From Janthinobacterium saanense (GTDB lineage Bacteria > Pseudomonadota > Gammaproteobacteria > Burkholderiales > Burkholderiaceae_D): a stretch of 64,000 nucleotides of DNA. The stretch spans positions 1 to 64,000 of the forward strand of contig NZ_JACHCI010000007.1 of assembly GCF_014200675.1 (NCBI RefSeq), given 5' to 3'. Position numbers and translations under genes: made by a program. The notes under the pieces are model-generated. The model was given only the letters and a program-made list of their open reading frames with translations, did not search any database and was not told where the DNA came from. Positions 18,656 through 28,156 of the stretch are shown one piece after another; position 1 is the stretch's first letter; each line of letters begins with the position of its first letter.

Positions 18656-18698
18656 AAAAAAGGCCGTTGACGGATCTCACTGATCCATCAACGGCCTT
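18656..18698 (-). terminator. Terminator of the BON-domain gene
   Basis: On the minus strand AAGGCCGTTGA / TCAACGGCCTT (18660-18670, 18688-18698) form a stem followed by six T. The loop region holds a second small dyad (GGATC / GATCC). Confidence 0.85.
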
Positions 18699-18721
18699 GC
18701 CTGGCGTGCTAACAAGAAAAG

Positions 18722-19453
18722 TTATTTGACCTTCAAGCCATTCTTGACATCCGTTACGCCTTCCACGCCACGGGCCAGATCGGCGGCTTTTTGCACTTGT
18801 GCCTGCGATGGCACGAAACCGCTCAGCATGACGACGCCGTTGACGGTTTCCACATGCACATCGAGCGCTTTCAAGTCATTGTCCTTGACCAGGTCAGCCT
18901 TGATCTTGGTGGTAATCACGGTATCGGCCACCGCTACTTTGGTGCTGCCGGCGGCATTGCGCGTCACGCAAGCGGCCTTGGCTGTCGCATCCATGGCGTC
19001 GCAGTTTTCTTTGGCCATAGGGGCAGGATTTTGCGCCACGTTGGTGCCATCGCGGGCACCTGTATTCGCGTCGGCCAGGGCGGCCGTTTTCGCGGCCTTG
19101 GCATCATTCATGCAAGTAGTTTTATTGGCGCCTGAACTGTCACCGCACTTGGCCTTGGCCAGGTCATATTCGGCATTGGCGACATCCTTGCGGGCCTTGC
19201 CCAATTCGCGCGGCGTGTTGCGGTATTGGGCGACAGCATCTGAATCAGCCTTGGTCCGTGCCACCTTGGCTTCTTCCACGCAGACTTTCTTGGCGTTGCC
19301 CGATTGGCTGTCGCAAGCGGCCTTGGCCTGTTTATAGTCGGCCGTAGCCTTATCGGTCATGCTCTTGTAGGTGGCATCCTGTGCATAGGCCGGCGCGGCG
19401 GCCAACAGGGCGCTGGCACTGGCGGCCAGTATGAGCGCAATTATTTTATTCAT
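18722..19453 (-). CDS. Exported BON-domain protein
   Basis: A 243-aa protein with signal peptide (cleavage near PAYA, residue about 24). The first two thirds are an alanine/lysine-rich helical region with evenly spaced cysteines (ACDSQ, VCVEE, KCGDS, TCMND, NCDAM, ACVTR) that may pair as disulfides. The last 70 residues form a BON domain: ADTVITTKIKADLVKD, LDVHVETVNGVVMLSGFV and ARGVEGVTDVKNGL. BON domains bind phospholipid surfaces (as in OsmY and BamE-like partners), so envelope-stress or osmotic protection is likely by family. GGAG lies eight bases before the ATG. Single-gene unit with its own terminator. Confidence 0.85.
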   Translation of the reverse strand: MNKIIALILAASASALLAAAPAYAQDATYKSMTDKATADYKQAKAACDSQSGNAKKVCVEEAKVARTKADSDAVAQYRNTPRELGKARKDVANAEYDLAKAKCGDSSGANKTTCMNDAKAAKTAALADANTGARDGTNVAQNPAPMAKENCDAMDATAKAACVTRNAAGSTKVAVADTVITTKIKADLVKDNDLKALDVHVETVNGVVMLSGFVPSQAQVQKAADLARGVEGVTDVKNGLKVK

Positions 19454-19557
19454 GATGGAGTCTCCATGGGTGAGGTTGATGCCATGATTAGACGCCTGCC
19501 GCGCTCAAAGCTCTGTGCGACAACACACCTTGCCCCGCCATCCATCCCACCTGTCCA

Positions 19558-20229
19558 TCATCCTTTGTCGCCGCTCAAGCCTTTTCTCCACAAAACTTGC
19601 GCCTGTTCAAATAGCGAGGCAGCACCATCAAATGCATGCTCGCCGCCTGCCAGGACCAGCCACGCTTGCGTGGCGTGCGAACCACCCGCCGCACCCTCCT
19701 GCTCCCGTACCGAACCCATCCATGCCAGCACGGCGCCGTAGTCAGCCAGATGACGGCTGTGCATCCATGCCAGCGCCACCAGGTCCGCATAGCCTTCTTC
19801 ACGGCGCGTTTCACGCAGCTCTGCTGCGCCCATCGACTTGGCAGCAAGATCGACAAAACCGGCCGGCAAAACATGCCAGTTGCCCTGCGCATAACGCTGG
19901 CAATGGCCGATCTCATGCGCCGTCATGGCTTCTATCATCAAGCCCCGTTGCTCGACCGGCACACCCTGCAAGACCGCTTCGGCCTGGGCATTGCCGCGCA
20001 TGGACAGCACCAGCTTGCAGCGCCCGCCATCGAAACCCAGCGCCAGCGGCACGGCATTCGGCGCATCTTGCGGCTGGACAACGATATCGATAGGCAAACC
20101 TTGCTCGCGCGCATAGGCGATCACGGGACTACCCGCTTGCAGCCAGCGCGTTTCCAGCGGGGTCAGGCCGGACTGGGCCATGACAGGCAAGGCGATACAC
20201 AGCATGAGCAGGGGAAGCAATTTCAACAT
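19558..20229 (-). CDS. Exported protein with HEXXH zinc-peptidase-like motif
   Basis: A 223-aa protein starting MLKLLPLLML with a signal peptide (cleavage near PVMAQ). The motif TAHEIGHCQRYAQGNWH (about residue 105) holds HEXXH, and EEGYADLVALAW (about 145) could supply the third zinc ligand, as in gluzincin-type peptidases. Outside these motifs I do not recognise a family. The frame is open for 24 codons upstream, but the signal peptide defines the start. It stands between the BON gene and the M49-like peptidase gene, all leftward, each apparently with its own control. A periplasmic metallopeptidase is a reasonable inference; substrate unknown. Confidence 0.65.
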   Translation of the reverse strand: MLKLLPLLMLCIALPVMAQSGLTPLETRWLQAGSPVIAYAREQGLPIDIVVQPQDAPNAVPLALGFDGGRCKLVLSMRGNAQAEAVLQGVPVEQRGLMIEAMTAHEIGHCQRYAQGNWHVLPAGFVDLAAKSMGAAELRETRREEGYADLVALAWMHSRHLADYGAVLAWMGSVREQEGAAGGSHATQAWLVLAGGEHAFDGAASLFEQAQVLWRKGLSGDKG

Positions 20230-20332
20230 GGAGTCAACACGGAAAACAGAAAACACGGGAAGTTTGCAACTGCAGAGTAAGCGGACAAAATATTTCCACA
20301 AGGAAAAACTGGCAACTTTCCAGAGAAAAGAC

Positions 20333-20364
20333 GAAAAAAAAACCGGCGCCGCAGCACCGGTTTT
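20333..20364 (-). terminator. Terminator of the M49-like peptidase gene
   Basis: Stem AAAACCGG...CCGGTTTT with extra GC pairs in the loop, followed on the minus strand by a run of nine T (20333-20340 on the plus strand as A). Confidence 0.88.
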
Positions 20365-20395
20365 CTAAATTGGCAATCATTGCCCCTTAAAACGT

Positions 20396-22120
20396 TTATT
20401 TCTTGGCTGCCTGCACCTGGTCCAGCGCACGCGCCGTGACGAATTCCGGGCGGATATCGTTCGGCACGGCCTTCATCTTGTCGAGCGCCAGTTGCACTTC
20501 CGGGCGGATCACCACGTATTTGGCCATCAGCTCCTTGGCGCGCGCATAATCACCGGTCGCTTCAATGGTCAAAAATTCGCGGTCCAGGTCCATCACGGCC
20601 TGCTTGATCCTGGAAAAATCCACGCCAAACTTGCCATCGCCCAGCGACACGAAACCGCCCTTGTCCAGGATGTAATTGAGCTGGATCGCCATGCCGCGCG
20701 CATGCGAATCGGTCAGGCCGAAATGCAGGGTGCGAAAGCCCGAGGCGAGGAAGGTGTTGTACAGCTTGCGCTCGGCCGCGTCGCCCTGGCCCAGGGTGTC
20801 GTTCAACTGGCCCTTGTCCATCATGTAGCGCAGCGCGTACAGGCCGGTGATGTCGGCCTTGGCTTCTTCGATGGTGGAATAGGTTTCCTTCAAGTCCTGG
20901 CGCGGCGTCGAAGCCTTGCCATCGATCTGCGTGGCGTGCGGGCCCAGGCCATGCATGATTTCATGCGCGAGGATGTGCGTGAAGAAGGAATTGAAATCGA
21001 CGTCCTGCTGCGCTTCCGGCGTCAGCACCAATTTCGAAATCGGCGTCAGGGTGGCCTTGAATTTGGCTTCCTGCACGTTTTTCAGCATCACGCGCTTGGA
21101 GCCGCGCGCGCTGATGATGCGCTCGTCGTTGGGCAGGTTGTAGGCCGCCGTCTGCACCGCCATATTGCCGTCACCGGCGCCATACACCTGGTTCACCACC
21201 ACCATCGGCGCCAGCGCGCCCACTTTCGGATTGCGGTATTGCGCGTCCAGCGGCAGGTTGTCTTCCAGTTCCTGCATATGCCTGGCGAAGAAGTTCAGCT
21301 TTTGCGTTTCAGCCTGGTCGCGGATATTCACGTAGGCTTCAAACGCCGCCTTGTAGCCGAACAGTTCATCGTTATACGTTTCGTATGGGCCGATGGTGAT
21401 ATCGACCGGCGCATCGAGGTCCATCCAGGCGAAGTCGGACGGCAGGTAATCGTTGTCGAGGAAAGCCTGGGCGCGCAGGCCGAGGAATTTCTTCAGCGAG
21501 GCGTTGTCGGTGGCGGCCGCCGCTTCATTGAGCAGTTTGGCCAGCTGCGTCAATTCCTTTTTGTATTCGTCCGAATACTTGACGGTGCGGTACTGACCGT
21601 TCTTATCCGCGCGAATGGTGGTAAAAAACCATTGTGCCTGCTGTTTATCGACTTCCGGCAGACGGTTCATCCAGCTTTCCAGGCTGGCCTTGCTGGCGCC
21701 TTGCGGATAAAAATTGCCCGCTTCCGGCTTTTTCTCGGGGATGGCAATACCGGCATACGTGGCGGGCATGAACGATGCATGGCCGTCGAGTACCGACCAG
21801 GGGCCCTTGTTGATCCAGAAGTAGTTCAGGCGCGCCTTGCCCAGCGCCGACTTGTCTTTTTTCAGGGCTGCCCACAGCGCCTCATTGCCAGCCCAGCGCT
21901 GGCGCAGCTGCAGCACGTCGACCAGCTTGGCCGCTTCGACCAGCTTGGCGATGGCCTTGCGGTCGCCGGCCGACAGCTGCGAGGTATCGGCAGTCAGTGC
22001 AACGGGCGCATAACGGGCGCTCATGGCGTTCAATTGCGCTACGGTGGCTGGCGCGCTGGTGGCGGCGCAGGCGCTGCCGACGGCGGCGGCCATCAGCAGG
22101 GGGAACAGGATTTTTTTCAT
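20396..22120 (-). CDS. M49-like (dipeptidyl-peptidase III-related) exported peptidase
   Basis: A 574-aa protein with a signal peptide (MKKILFPLLMAAAVGSACA). The zinc site reads HILAHEIMHGLGPH (about residue 375), and EEAKADITGLYAL (about 410) corresponds to the second M49 motif with its zinc-binding glutamate. Classical dipeptidyl-peptidase III has HEXXGH, with one more residue; here the site is HEXXH, as in a bacterial branch often annotated as DPPIII-like or Zn-dependent hydrolase. If active, it would remove dipeptides from oligopeptides in the periplasm. The start at 22120 is set by the signal peptide. It lies upstream of, and reads the same way as, the HEXXH protein gene at 19558. Confidence 0.8.
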   Translation of the reverse strand: MKKILFPLLMAAAVGSACAATSAPATVAQLNAMSARYAPVALTADTSQLSAGDRKAIAKLVEAAKLVDVLQLRQRWAGNEALWAALKKDKSALGKARLNYFWINKGPWSVLDGHASFMPATYAGIAIPEKKPEAGNFYPQGASKASLESWMNRLPEVDKQQAQWFFTTIRADKNGQYRTVKYSDEYKKELTQLAKLLNEAAAATDNASLKKFLGLRAQAFLDNDYLPSDFAWMDLDAPVDITIGPYETYNDELFGYKAAFEAYVNIRDQAETQKLNFFARHMQELEDNLPLDAQYRNPKVGALAPMVVVNQVYGAGDGNMAVQTAAYNLPNDERIISARGSKRVMLKNVQEAKFKATLTPISKLVLTPEAQQDVDFNSFFTHILAHEIMHGLGPHATQIDGKASTPRQDLKETYSTIEEAKADITGLYALRYMMDKGQLNDTLGQGDAAERKLYNTFLASGFRTLHFGLTDSHARGMAIQLNYILDKGGFVSLGDGKFGVDFSRIKQAVMDLDREFLTIEATGDYARAKELMAKYVVIRPEVQLALDKMKAVPNDIRPEFVTARALDQVQAAKK

Positions 22121-22207
22121 GGTGTCTCGGCTGGAACCGCTATCTGAACGGTATTGGATAAACAGCCTCGCATTGTAATCCACGCTGCGCCACCACACCC
22201 TGTGCTC

Positions 22208-22807
22208 TTACCAGACCTTATACACTTGCCCTGTCTGCACGCCTTCCACGCTGCGGCTGTACGCCAGCGCCACGCGGCTGGCCGGCGCCGGTTCGAAACC
22301 GTGGAAAAAGGCGCCGTAAGCGTCCAGCGATTCGGTCAAGACGGTCGGGCTGACCACGTTGATGCGCAAGCCGCGCGCCAGTTCGACGGCGGCGCCGCGT
22401 ACAAAACCTTCGACAGCCGAGTTGGTCATGCTGGCGGCCGTGCCGTAGCGGATAGGCTGGTCCGCCACGATGCCGCTGGTGAGCGTGATCGAGCCGCCAT
22501 CGTTCAGGTATTCCTGGGCCACCAGGGCCACGTTGACCTGGCCCATCAACTTGCTGTTCAGCCCCACCTGGAATTGCTCAGGTGTAAATTCAGCCAGCGG
22601 ACCGAAGTGCAGGTTACCGGCCGTGACGATCACGGCGTCAACCTTGCCGATGCGGTGGAACAAGGCACGCACCTGAGCGATATCGCTCATGTCGGCCTGG
22701 TGGGCGCCGCTGCGGCTGCCCACTTCGATGATCTCGTGGCGCTGTGCCAATTCCGTATTGACGGCCTTGCCGATGGTGCCGCTGGCGCCGATGATGACGA
22801 TTTTCAT
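22208..22807 (-). CDS. Short-chain dehydrogenase/reductase
   Basis: A compact SDR (199 aa). The cofactor site is IVIIGASGTIGKAV at the N-terminus, followed by DMSDIAQV (adenine-ring region) and VTAGNLHFGPL. The catalytic region has SITLTSG with serine; the usual YxxxK appears altered: around residue 137 the sequence is RYGTAASMTNSAVEGF, without the tyrosine-lysine pair in standard spacing. This is common in small SDRs related to YwnB/CsgA-like proteins, so catalysis is uncertain. AGGAAAACACC precedes the ATG at 22807. It is divergent from the LysR gene at 22920, which probably controls it. Confidence 0.85.
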   Translation of the reverse strand: MKIVIIGASGTIGKAVNTELAQRHEIIEVGSRSGAHQADMSDIAQVRALFHRIGKVDAVIVTAGNLHFGPLAEFTPEQFQVGLNSKLMGQVNVALVAQEYLNDGGSITLTSGIVADQPIRYGTAASMTNSAVEGFVRGAAVELARGLRINVVSPTVLTESLDAYGAFFHGFEPAPASRVALAYSRSVEGVQTGQVYKVW

Positions 22808-22851
22808 GGTGTTTTCCTGTGTAGTGTTGAACGATGGAGCCAGTATGCGCC

Positions 22852-22874
22852 CGTATTCAAAAGGAATAAATACG
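22852..22874. promoter_or_regulatory. Candidate LysR-type operator between SDR and LysR genes
   Basis: CGTATT-N11-AATACG forms a T-N11-A dyad, the general LysR-type binding pattern, 45 bases from either start in the 112-base divergent promoter region. Confidence 0.5.
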
Positions 22875-22919
22875 CTAGAATTCACAAGATTACTAACCCA
22901 TAGTTTGGAATAGAACCGC

Positions 22920-23837
22920 ATGGACAAGCTGCGCAGCATGGAAATCTTTGTCGCCGTGGTTGACCAGGGCAGTTTCACGGCGGCCGCCGACAGCTTCCGC
23001 ATTTCGCCCGTGATGGTCGGCAAGCACGTGAAATACCTGGAACAGCGGCTGGGCACGCGTTTGCTGACGCGTACCACGCGCCGGCAAAACCTGACGGAAA
23101 TCGGCCAGCAATATGTGGAACAGTGCCGCCAGATTCTGCTCCAGATCGCGGCCGCTGAAACGGGCGCCGAAGCGATGCGGGCCACGCCGCGCGGCAAGCT
23201 GAAGATTTCTGCGCCCGTGTCCTTCGGCAGCGAACGCATCGCGCCACTGATGGCCGACTATCTGACGGCGTATCCTGACGTGAGCCTGGAACTCAATCTG
23301 AATGACCGGATGGTGGACCTGGTGGAGGAAGGATACGATGCGGCCATCCGTATCGGCGCGCTGGAAGATTCGAGCATGGTGGCGCGGCCCTTGCGGCCCT
23401 ACGCGATGGTGATTTGCGCCTCGCCCGATTATCTGGCCAGACATGGTACGCCGCGCACGCCAGGCGACCTGCTTGACCATGAATGCGTGGATTTCATGCA
23501 GTGGTCGCGCCATATGCGCTGGCGCCTGTCCGACAAGGAAGCGCGCCACGATGGCGCACCGGCCGAGAGCCGCTTCCGTTCCAACAATGGCCAGGCGCTG
23601 CGCATGGCGGCACTGCACGGTTTCGGCATCGTGATGCAGGCCGAAATTCTGCTGGCCGACGATATCGCCGCAGGCACGCTGGTGCCGATATTGCAGGACT
23701 ATGTGCCGGCGCCGCGCCTGATGCATTTGCTGTATCCGCGCGACCGCCAGCCCACGCCCAAGCTGACGACCTTTATCGACTTCATCATGGAACGCTACGG
23801 GCCGGTAGTGAGACCACTACCGGCCACGCTCACGTAA
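22920..23837 (+). CDS. LysR-family transcriptional regulator
   Basis: A 305-aa LTTR. The N-terminal winged helix reads MEIFVAVVDQGSFTAAADSF with recognition helix SPVMVGKHVKYLEQRLG and RLLTRTTRRQNLTEIG; the rest is a periplasmic-binding-protein-like effector domain starting at KLKISAPVSFGSERIAP. This is the subgroup of LTTRs commonly divergent from a reductase gene. It faces the SDR gene at 22208-22807 across a 112-base region with a T-N11-A dyad, so it likely controls the SDR gene and itself. The inducer is unknown. Confidence 0.92.
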   Translation: MDKLRSMEIFVAVVDQGSFTAAADSFRISPVMVGKHVKYLEQRLGTRLLTRTTRRQNLTEIGQQYVEQCRQILLQIAAAETGAEAMRATPRGKLKISAPVSFGSERIAPLMADYLTAYPDVSLELNLNDRMVDLVEEGYDAAIRIGALEDSSMVARPLRPYAMVICASPDYLARHGTPRTPGDLLDHECVDFMQWSRHMRWRLSDKEARHDGAPAESRFRSNNGQALRMAALHGFGIVMQAEILLADDIAAGTLVPILQDYVPAPRLMHLLYPRDRQPTPKLTTFIDFIMERYGPVVRPLPATLT

Positions 23838-23846
23838 CTGGGGCTG

Positions 23847-25310
23847 TCAGTTCGCCTTGGCCAGTTTGGCCAACTCGCCTTCCGGCTGCCAGCCGGCGCC
23901 CAGCGAGCGGGCCACGGCCACCGTCGCCAGCAGGCGCTGGGTCTTGATCTGCACGGCCGCGCGGTCCGCTGCCAGCGAGCTGCGCTGGGCGTCGGTGACG
24001 TCCAGGTAGTTCGAGATGCCGCGCTCGTAGCGGGTGCGCGCCACCAGATAGGCGCGCGCCGCCGCTTCCTGCGACACGGCTTGTGCGTCGCCCTGCAACT
24101 TGCGCTGCTCCACGTCGGACAAGGCGTCTTCCACTTCGCGCAAGGCGGTCAGCAGCTTGCCTTCATGGTTGGCCACCGCTTCCGCGTAACGGGCTTTCGA
24201 CAGATCCAGATTCGCCTGATTGCGGCCACCATCGAAGATCGGCAGCGACAACGCCAGCGGACCGACGCTGAACTGGCGCGAACCGCCTTGCGCCAGGTCG
24301 CGCAGTTTTTCCGAGGCATAGCCAAAACTGCCCGTCAATTGCAGCGATGGGTAAAACGCGCCTTCGGCCACGCCCACCTGGGCATTGGCCGCGCGCACGC
24401 CGGCCACGCTGGAAATGAGGTCAGGACGATGGGCCAGCAGGCTGGCCGGCAAACCGACGGGAATCGACGGCGGCAGCGGCAGCGCGGCCGGATCGGTCAC
24501 CACCGGCAGCTGCATGGCGGCCGGCGATTTGCCAATCAAGGTGGCCAGGCTGTTTTCCAGCAGGTTGCGCTGGCGTTTGACTTCGTACAGGTCCGCTTGC
24601 GCATTGGCCAGTTCAACCTTGGCGCGCGCCAGGTCCAGCTCATTGGTCAAGCCGCCGTTAAAGCGCGCCTCGACCAGTTGCAGCGATACACTGCGCGTAT
24701 CGAGCGCACCGTTCAGTATCGCCATTTCCGCATCCAGGCCGCGCAACTGCCAGTAAGTATTGGCTACTTGGGAAGACAGGATCAGCAGCACGCCATCGAG
24801 GTCGGCTTGCGCACCCAGCGCTTGCGCATCGGACGCTTCGACCAGGCGTTTGACACGGCCCATCAGATCGATTTCATACGACATCGATACGCCAACTTCC
24901 ACGTCGTTACCGCTGATGGACTGGCCGCCGAAAGCCATGCCCTGGGCAGTCTTGGCCGAGCTGTGCGAATTCGACACCGAGGTGCTGGCATCGAAGCGTG
25001 GCCGTTGGCTGGCGCGCGCCGTATTCGTTTGCGCCAGCGCCTGCAGCAGGCGCTCGCCCGCTGCCTTCACGCTGGGGTTGTCACGCAAGGCGCTTTGTTC
25101 CAGGCGGTTCAGGGTCTCGTCGTGGTAGATGCTCCACCAGTCAACCGGCAGCTGCGCTTCGCTGGCGGCGCCGGCCGCGTGGCGGAAGCCCGTGTCAGCC
25201 ACATTCGCGGGCGCCTTGAAATCCTGGCCCACGGTGGTGCAGGCGCTGAGCGCCAGGGCCAGCGAAACGGCCAGCGCAATTTTCGTCATGTTCGTGTATG
25301 CGGTTTGCAT
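23847..25310 (-). CDS. Outer membrane efflux factor (NodT/TolC-like lipoprotein)
   Basis: Outer-membrane channel of a tripartite efflux system, 487 aa. The N-terminal signal ends in the lipobox ALSAC (cysteine about residue 23). The family repeat structure is visible: DWWSIYHDETLNRLEQSALRDN near the start, and LDLARAKVELANAQADLYEVKRQRN and ARYAEAVANHEGKLLTALREVEDALSD in the helical barrel regions. AGAGG lies before the ATG at 25310, 32 bases after the permease gene ends. Third gene of the emrA-emrB-OMF operon, completing a full export path across both membranes. Confidence 0.92.
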   Translation of the reverse strand: MQTAYTNMTKIALAVSLALALSACTTVGQDFKAPANVADTGFRHAAGAASEAQLPVDWWSIYHDETLNRLEQSALRDNPSVKAAGERLLQALAQTNTARASQRPRFDASTSVSNSHSSAKTAQGMAFGGQSISGNDVEVGVSMSYEIDLMGRVKRLVEASDAQALGAQADLDGVLLILSSQVANTYWQLRGLDAEMAILNGALDTRSVSLQLVEARFNGGLTNELDLARAKVELANAQADLYEVKRQRNLLENSLATLIGKSPAAMQLPVVTDPAALPLPPSIPVGLPASLLAHRPDLISSVAGVRAANAQVGVAEGAFYPSLQLTGSFGYASEKLRDLAQGGSRQFSVGPLALSLPIFDGGRNQANLDLSKARYAEAVANHEGKLLTALREVEDALSDVEQRKLQGDAQAVSQEAAARAYLVARTRYERGISNYLDVTDAQRSSLAADRAAVQIKTQRLLATVAVARSLGAGWQPEGELAKLAKAN

Positions 25311-25342
25311 GATATTTACCTCTTGTTTTTTTTCAGGGACGG

Positions 25343-26941
25343 TCAATGACCGCCGCCACCGCCACCAGGGGCTTTGAGTTTGTCGGCCAGCCACAGGGGC
25401 ACGATGCAGGCCAGCAGGATGGCGCCGACGATCAGGAAGCCATCGTTGTACGCCATCACATAGGCTTCGCGGCGCACGATGCTGTCGATCGCCTGCAAGG
25501 CCTGGTTGCCGGCCGTGACCGCATCGGCGCCCTTGTCCATGAAGGACGCCGTCAACTGGTCGATGCGCAATTGCGTGGCGCTGGAAAAGGAATTGATTGC
25601 CTCGCCCAGACGCTGCGAATGGAAATGTTCACGCGTGCTCAGGGCCGTCGCCAGCAGGGCGATGCCGATCGAACCGCCCAGGTTGCGCGTCATGTTGAAC
25701 AGGCTCGATGCCGATGGCATGTCTTTCGGCGCCACGCCCTTCATGGCGAAGTTCGACAGGGTCAGCATCACGAAAGGCTGGCCCAGCGCCCGCACCACCT
25801 GCGACCACAGCAGCTGATCGTAGCCGGTGGAAGCGTCCATATACGCGTTCATCAGACAGGAACCGCCAAACAGCAGCAGGCCGAACGAACACAAAATACG
25901 GTTATCCACCGTCGACGACAGCTTGGCCACGAAGGGCATGATGAATAGCTGCGGCAAGCCCACCCACATGATGACTTCACCAATCTGCATCGGCGAGTAG
26001 CCGGCGATCTGGCCCAGGAACAGCGGCAGCAAAAAGGCCGAGCCATACAAGCCCATGCCCATCACGGCCGACAGCACGGTCGCCACCAGGAAGTTGCGCT
26101 GGCCGTACAGGGCCAGGTTGACGAACGGTTCGGCGCGCGTGGCGCTGGTCACCACCCAACCCAAAATACCGGCCAGCGCCATCGCGGCAAAGGTGATGAT
26201 GAAAACGGAATCGAACCAGTCCTTCGAATTGCCCTCTTCCAAGAAAATGGTCAGGCTACCGAGGCCCACGGCCATGCAGAAGATGCCCAGCCAGTCGGCT
26301 TTCCATAAGGCCTTCAGGTTCATCGGTTCGCGGTCCAGGCCATAGATCATGCCGAGGATCAGCAGCACGCCGGGCACCCAGTTGATGTAAAAGATCGATG
26401 GCCAGCCATACAGTTCGCTCAGGTAGCCACCCAGGGTCGGGCCCATGGCTGGCGCCAGGGTAGCCGTCAAACCAAAGATGGCCATGCCGGTGGATCGCTT
26501 CGACGGTGGCAGCTTGAGCATCACCAGGGTGAACGCCATCGGAATCAGCGCGCCGCCCGTAAAGCCTTGCAGCATACGGAAGACGATCATGCTTTCCAGG
26601 TTCCAGGCCGTGCCGCACAGGGTGGAGAACAGCAGGAACAAGGTGGTCGTGCCTATCATGTAGGCGCGCAGGCTGAACACGCGCACCATCAGCGCGGTGA
26701 GGGGGATGACGATAATTTCAGCCACCAGGTAGGCCGTGGAAATCCACGAGCCCTCTTCCTGGGTGGCCGACAGCGAGCCAAGGATATCCTTGAGCGATGA
26801 GTTGGTGATCTGGATGTCGAGCACCGCCATGAAGGCGCCCAGCATGCCGGCGGCGACCGCCAGCCAGGTACGCCCGGAGACTTTCTCGCTGATCACGGGA
26901 AACGCTGGCGGTTTCGCCAGTGTGTTGGAGGAGCTGCTCAT
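25343..26941 (-). CDS. DHA2-family MFS drug efflux permease (EmrB type)
   Basis: A 532-aa proton-driven exporter with 14 predicted helices, the DHA2 (EmrB/QacA) number. Seen motifs: the motif C-like FMAVLDIQITNSSLKDI in helix 1, ISTAYLVAEIIVIPLTALM in helix 2, and the antiporter stretch MGPTLGGYLSE. It works with the EmrA-like adaptor encoded 6 bases upstream and the outer-membrane factor downstream. A glycine-rich tail (GGGGGGH) closes the protein. Typical EmrB substrates are hydrophobic toxic compounds; the actual substrate here is unknown. Confidence 0.93.
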   Translation of the reverse strand: MSSSSNTLAKPPAFPVISEKVSGRTWLAVAAGMLGAFMAVLDIQITNSSLKDILGSLSATQEEGSWISTAYLVAEIIVIPLTALMVRVFSLRAYMIGTTTLFLLFSTLCGTAWNLESMIVFRMLQGFTGGALIPMAFTLVMLKLPPSKRSTGMAIFGLTATLAPAMGPTLGGYLSELYGWPSIFYINWVPGVLLILGMIYGLDREPMNLKALWKADWLGIFCMAVGLGSLTIFLEEGNSKDWFDSVFIITFAAMALAGILGWVVTSATRAEPFVNLALYGQRNFLVATVLSAVMGMGLYGSAFLLPLFLGQIAGYSPMQIGEVIMWVGLPQLFIMPFVAKLSSTVDNRILCSFGLLLFGGSCLMNAYMDASTGYDQLLWSQVVRALGQPFVMLTLSNFAMKGVAPKDMPSASSLFNMTRNLGGSIGIALLATALSTREHFHSQRLGEAINSFSSATQLRIDQLTASFMDKGADAVTAGNQALQAIDSIVRREAYVMAYNDGFLIVGAILLACIVPLWLADKLKAPGGGGGGH

Positions 26942-26947
26942 GGCACG

Positions 26948-28144
26948 TTAGCGGGCGGCGGTCTGGGCAGGAGCAGCCTGGCCGGCGGTCTTGTCGATAC
27001 CAGGCTGGTTGATTTCCACTTCGGCGATCACCGACATGCCGGGCACCAGGCGGCCGTTGAGGGCCTTGATGTCTTCCGGCTTGAAGACGATTTTCACAGG
27101 CACGCGCTGCACGATCTTGGTGAAGTTACCGGTGGCGTTATCGGCTGGCAGCAGGGCGAATTGCGCGCCTGACGCCGGTGCAAAGCTGTCGACGGTGCCG
27201 ATCAGTTTTTTACCGGGCATGGCGTCGATGCTCACGTGCACGCTCTGGCCGCGATGCAGGTCGGCCAGTTGCGTTTCCTTGAAGTTGGCCGTGACCCAGA
27301 CATTGTCTTGCACGATGGCCGTCAATTGCTGGCCAGGCTGCACGCGCATACCCGTTTCCACGTTACGCTTGCCGATACGGCCCGAGACTGGCGCCAGGAT
27401 GCGGTTGTATTGCAGTTGCTGTTCTGCGTCTTTCAATTGCACGCGCAGCACGGCCACTTGCGCCTTGGCCACGTCGCGCGCAGCCAGGGAGGCGCCGATC
27501 TGGGCCTTGGCGGCAACAGCGCTGTCACGGCGGGCGGCCAGGTCAGCCACGGCGCTCGAGCGGGCCGCATTGGCTGCGTCCACTTCCGCTTTCGAGACGG
27601 CTTTCATCTGGCCCGTGTACAACTGGCCATAACGGTCGGCATCCTGTTTCGCGCGCAGCAATTGCGCATCGGCCTGGGCGATCTGGGCCTGGGCGCCGCT
27701 CGCTTGCGCTTGCGCTTGTGCGATCTGTGCATCGGCCTGCATCACTTGCTGTTCCGCGCTGGCGATCTGCGCAGTGATTTGCTCGGTCTTCACGCGCTGG
27801 TCGAATGGATCGAGTTCGGCAATCACGTCGCCCTCTTTCACCATTTGATTATCGTCAATAAATACCTTGGTGACAACGCCGGAAATGCGCGCCGAAACGG
27901 GATGCACGTGACCGGAAACGTAGGCGTTTTCCGTTTCCACGAAATAATGGCTGCGATACCACATGCGTGCGCCGGCACCCAGCGCGACCAGCACGATCAG
28001 GCCGGCAATGATTTTCACGCGGTTATTCGGTGCAGGGCTGGCAGCAGCGGCGGGCGCGGACGGTGCGGCGGGGGCTGTGGTTGGGGCCGCGGGAGGAATG
28101 GCGCTAAGCGCCTTTTGTTCTGCTTGGCCAGGCTGGTTGGACAT
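26948..28144 (-). CDS. EmrA-type membrane fusion (HlyD) efflux adaptor
   Basis: Periplasmic adaptor of 398 aa linking the EmrB-like pump to the outer-membrane factor. A proline/alanine-rich N-terminal tail (residues 1-45) leads to a single transmembrane helix (IIAGLIVLVALGAGARMWY), then the lipoyl-like/beta-barrel halves (VSGHVHPVSARISGVV ... RILAPVSGRIGKRN) flanking a long coiled coil rich in Ala/Gln (residues about 125-250). It is the first gene of the operon, divergent from the TetR gene, with a repeat-containing region between them that probably carries the operator. Confidence 0.93.
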   Translation of the reverse strand: MSNQPGQAEQKALSAIPPAAPTTAPAAPSAPAAAASPAPNNRVKIIAGLIVLVALGAGARMWYRSHYFVETENAYVSGHVHPVSARISGVVTKVFIDDNQMVKEGDVIAELDPFDQRVKTEQITAQIASAEQQVMQADAQIAQAQAQASGAQAQIAQADAQLLRAKQDADRYGQLYTGQMKAVSKAEVDAANAARSSAVADLAARRDSAVAAKAQIGASLAARDVAKAQVAVLRVQLKDAEQQLQYNRILAPVSGRIGKRNVETGMRVQPGQQLTAIVQDNVWVTANFKETQLADLHRGQSVHVSIDAMPGKKLIGTVDSFAPASGAQFALLPADNATGNFTKIVQRVPVKIVFKPEDIKALNGRLVPGMSVIAEVEINQPGIDKTAGQAAPAQTAAR

Positions 28145-28156
28145 ACTGCGCTCCGA

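Noticed and set aside
20496..22147. Long plus-strand open frame over the M49-like gene
   Set aside because: Antisense shadow with no ribosome site; the minus-strand frame has a signal peptide and zinc motifs.
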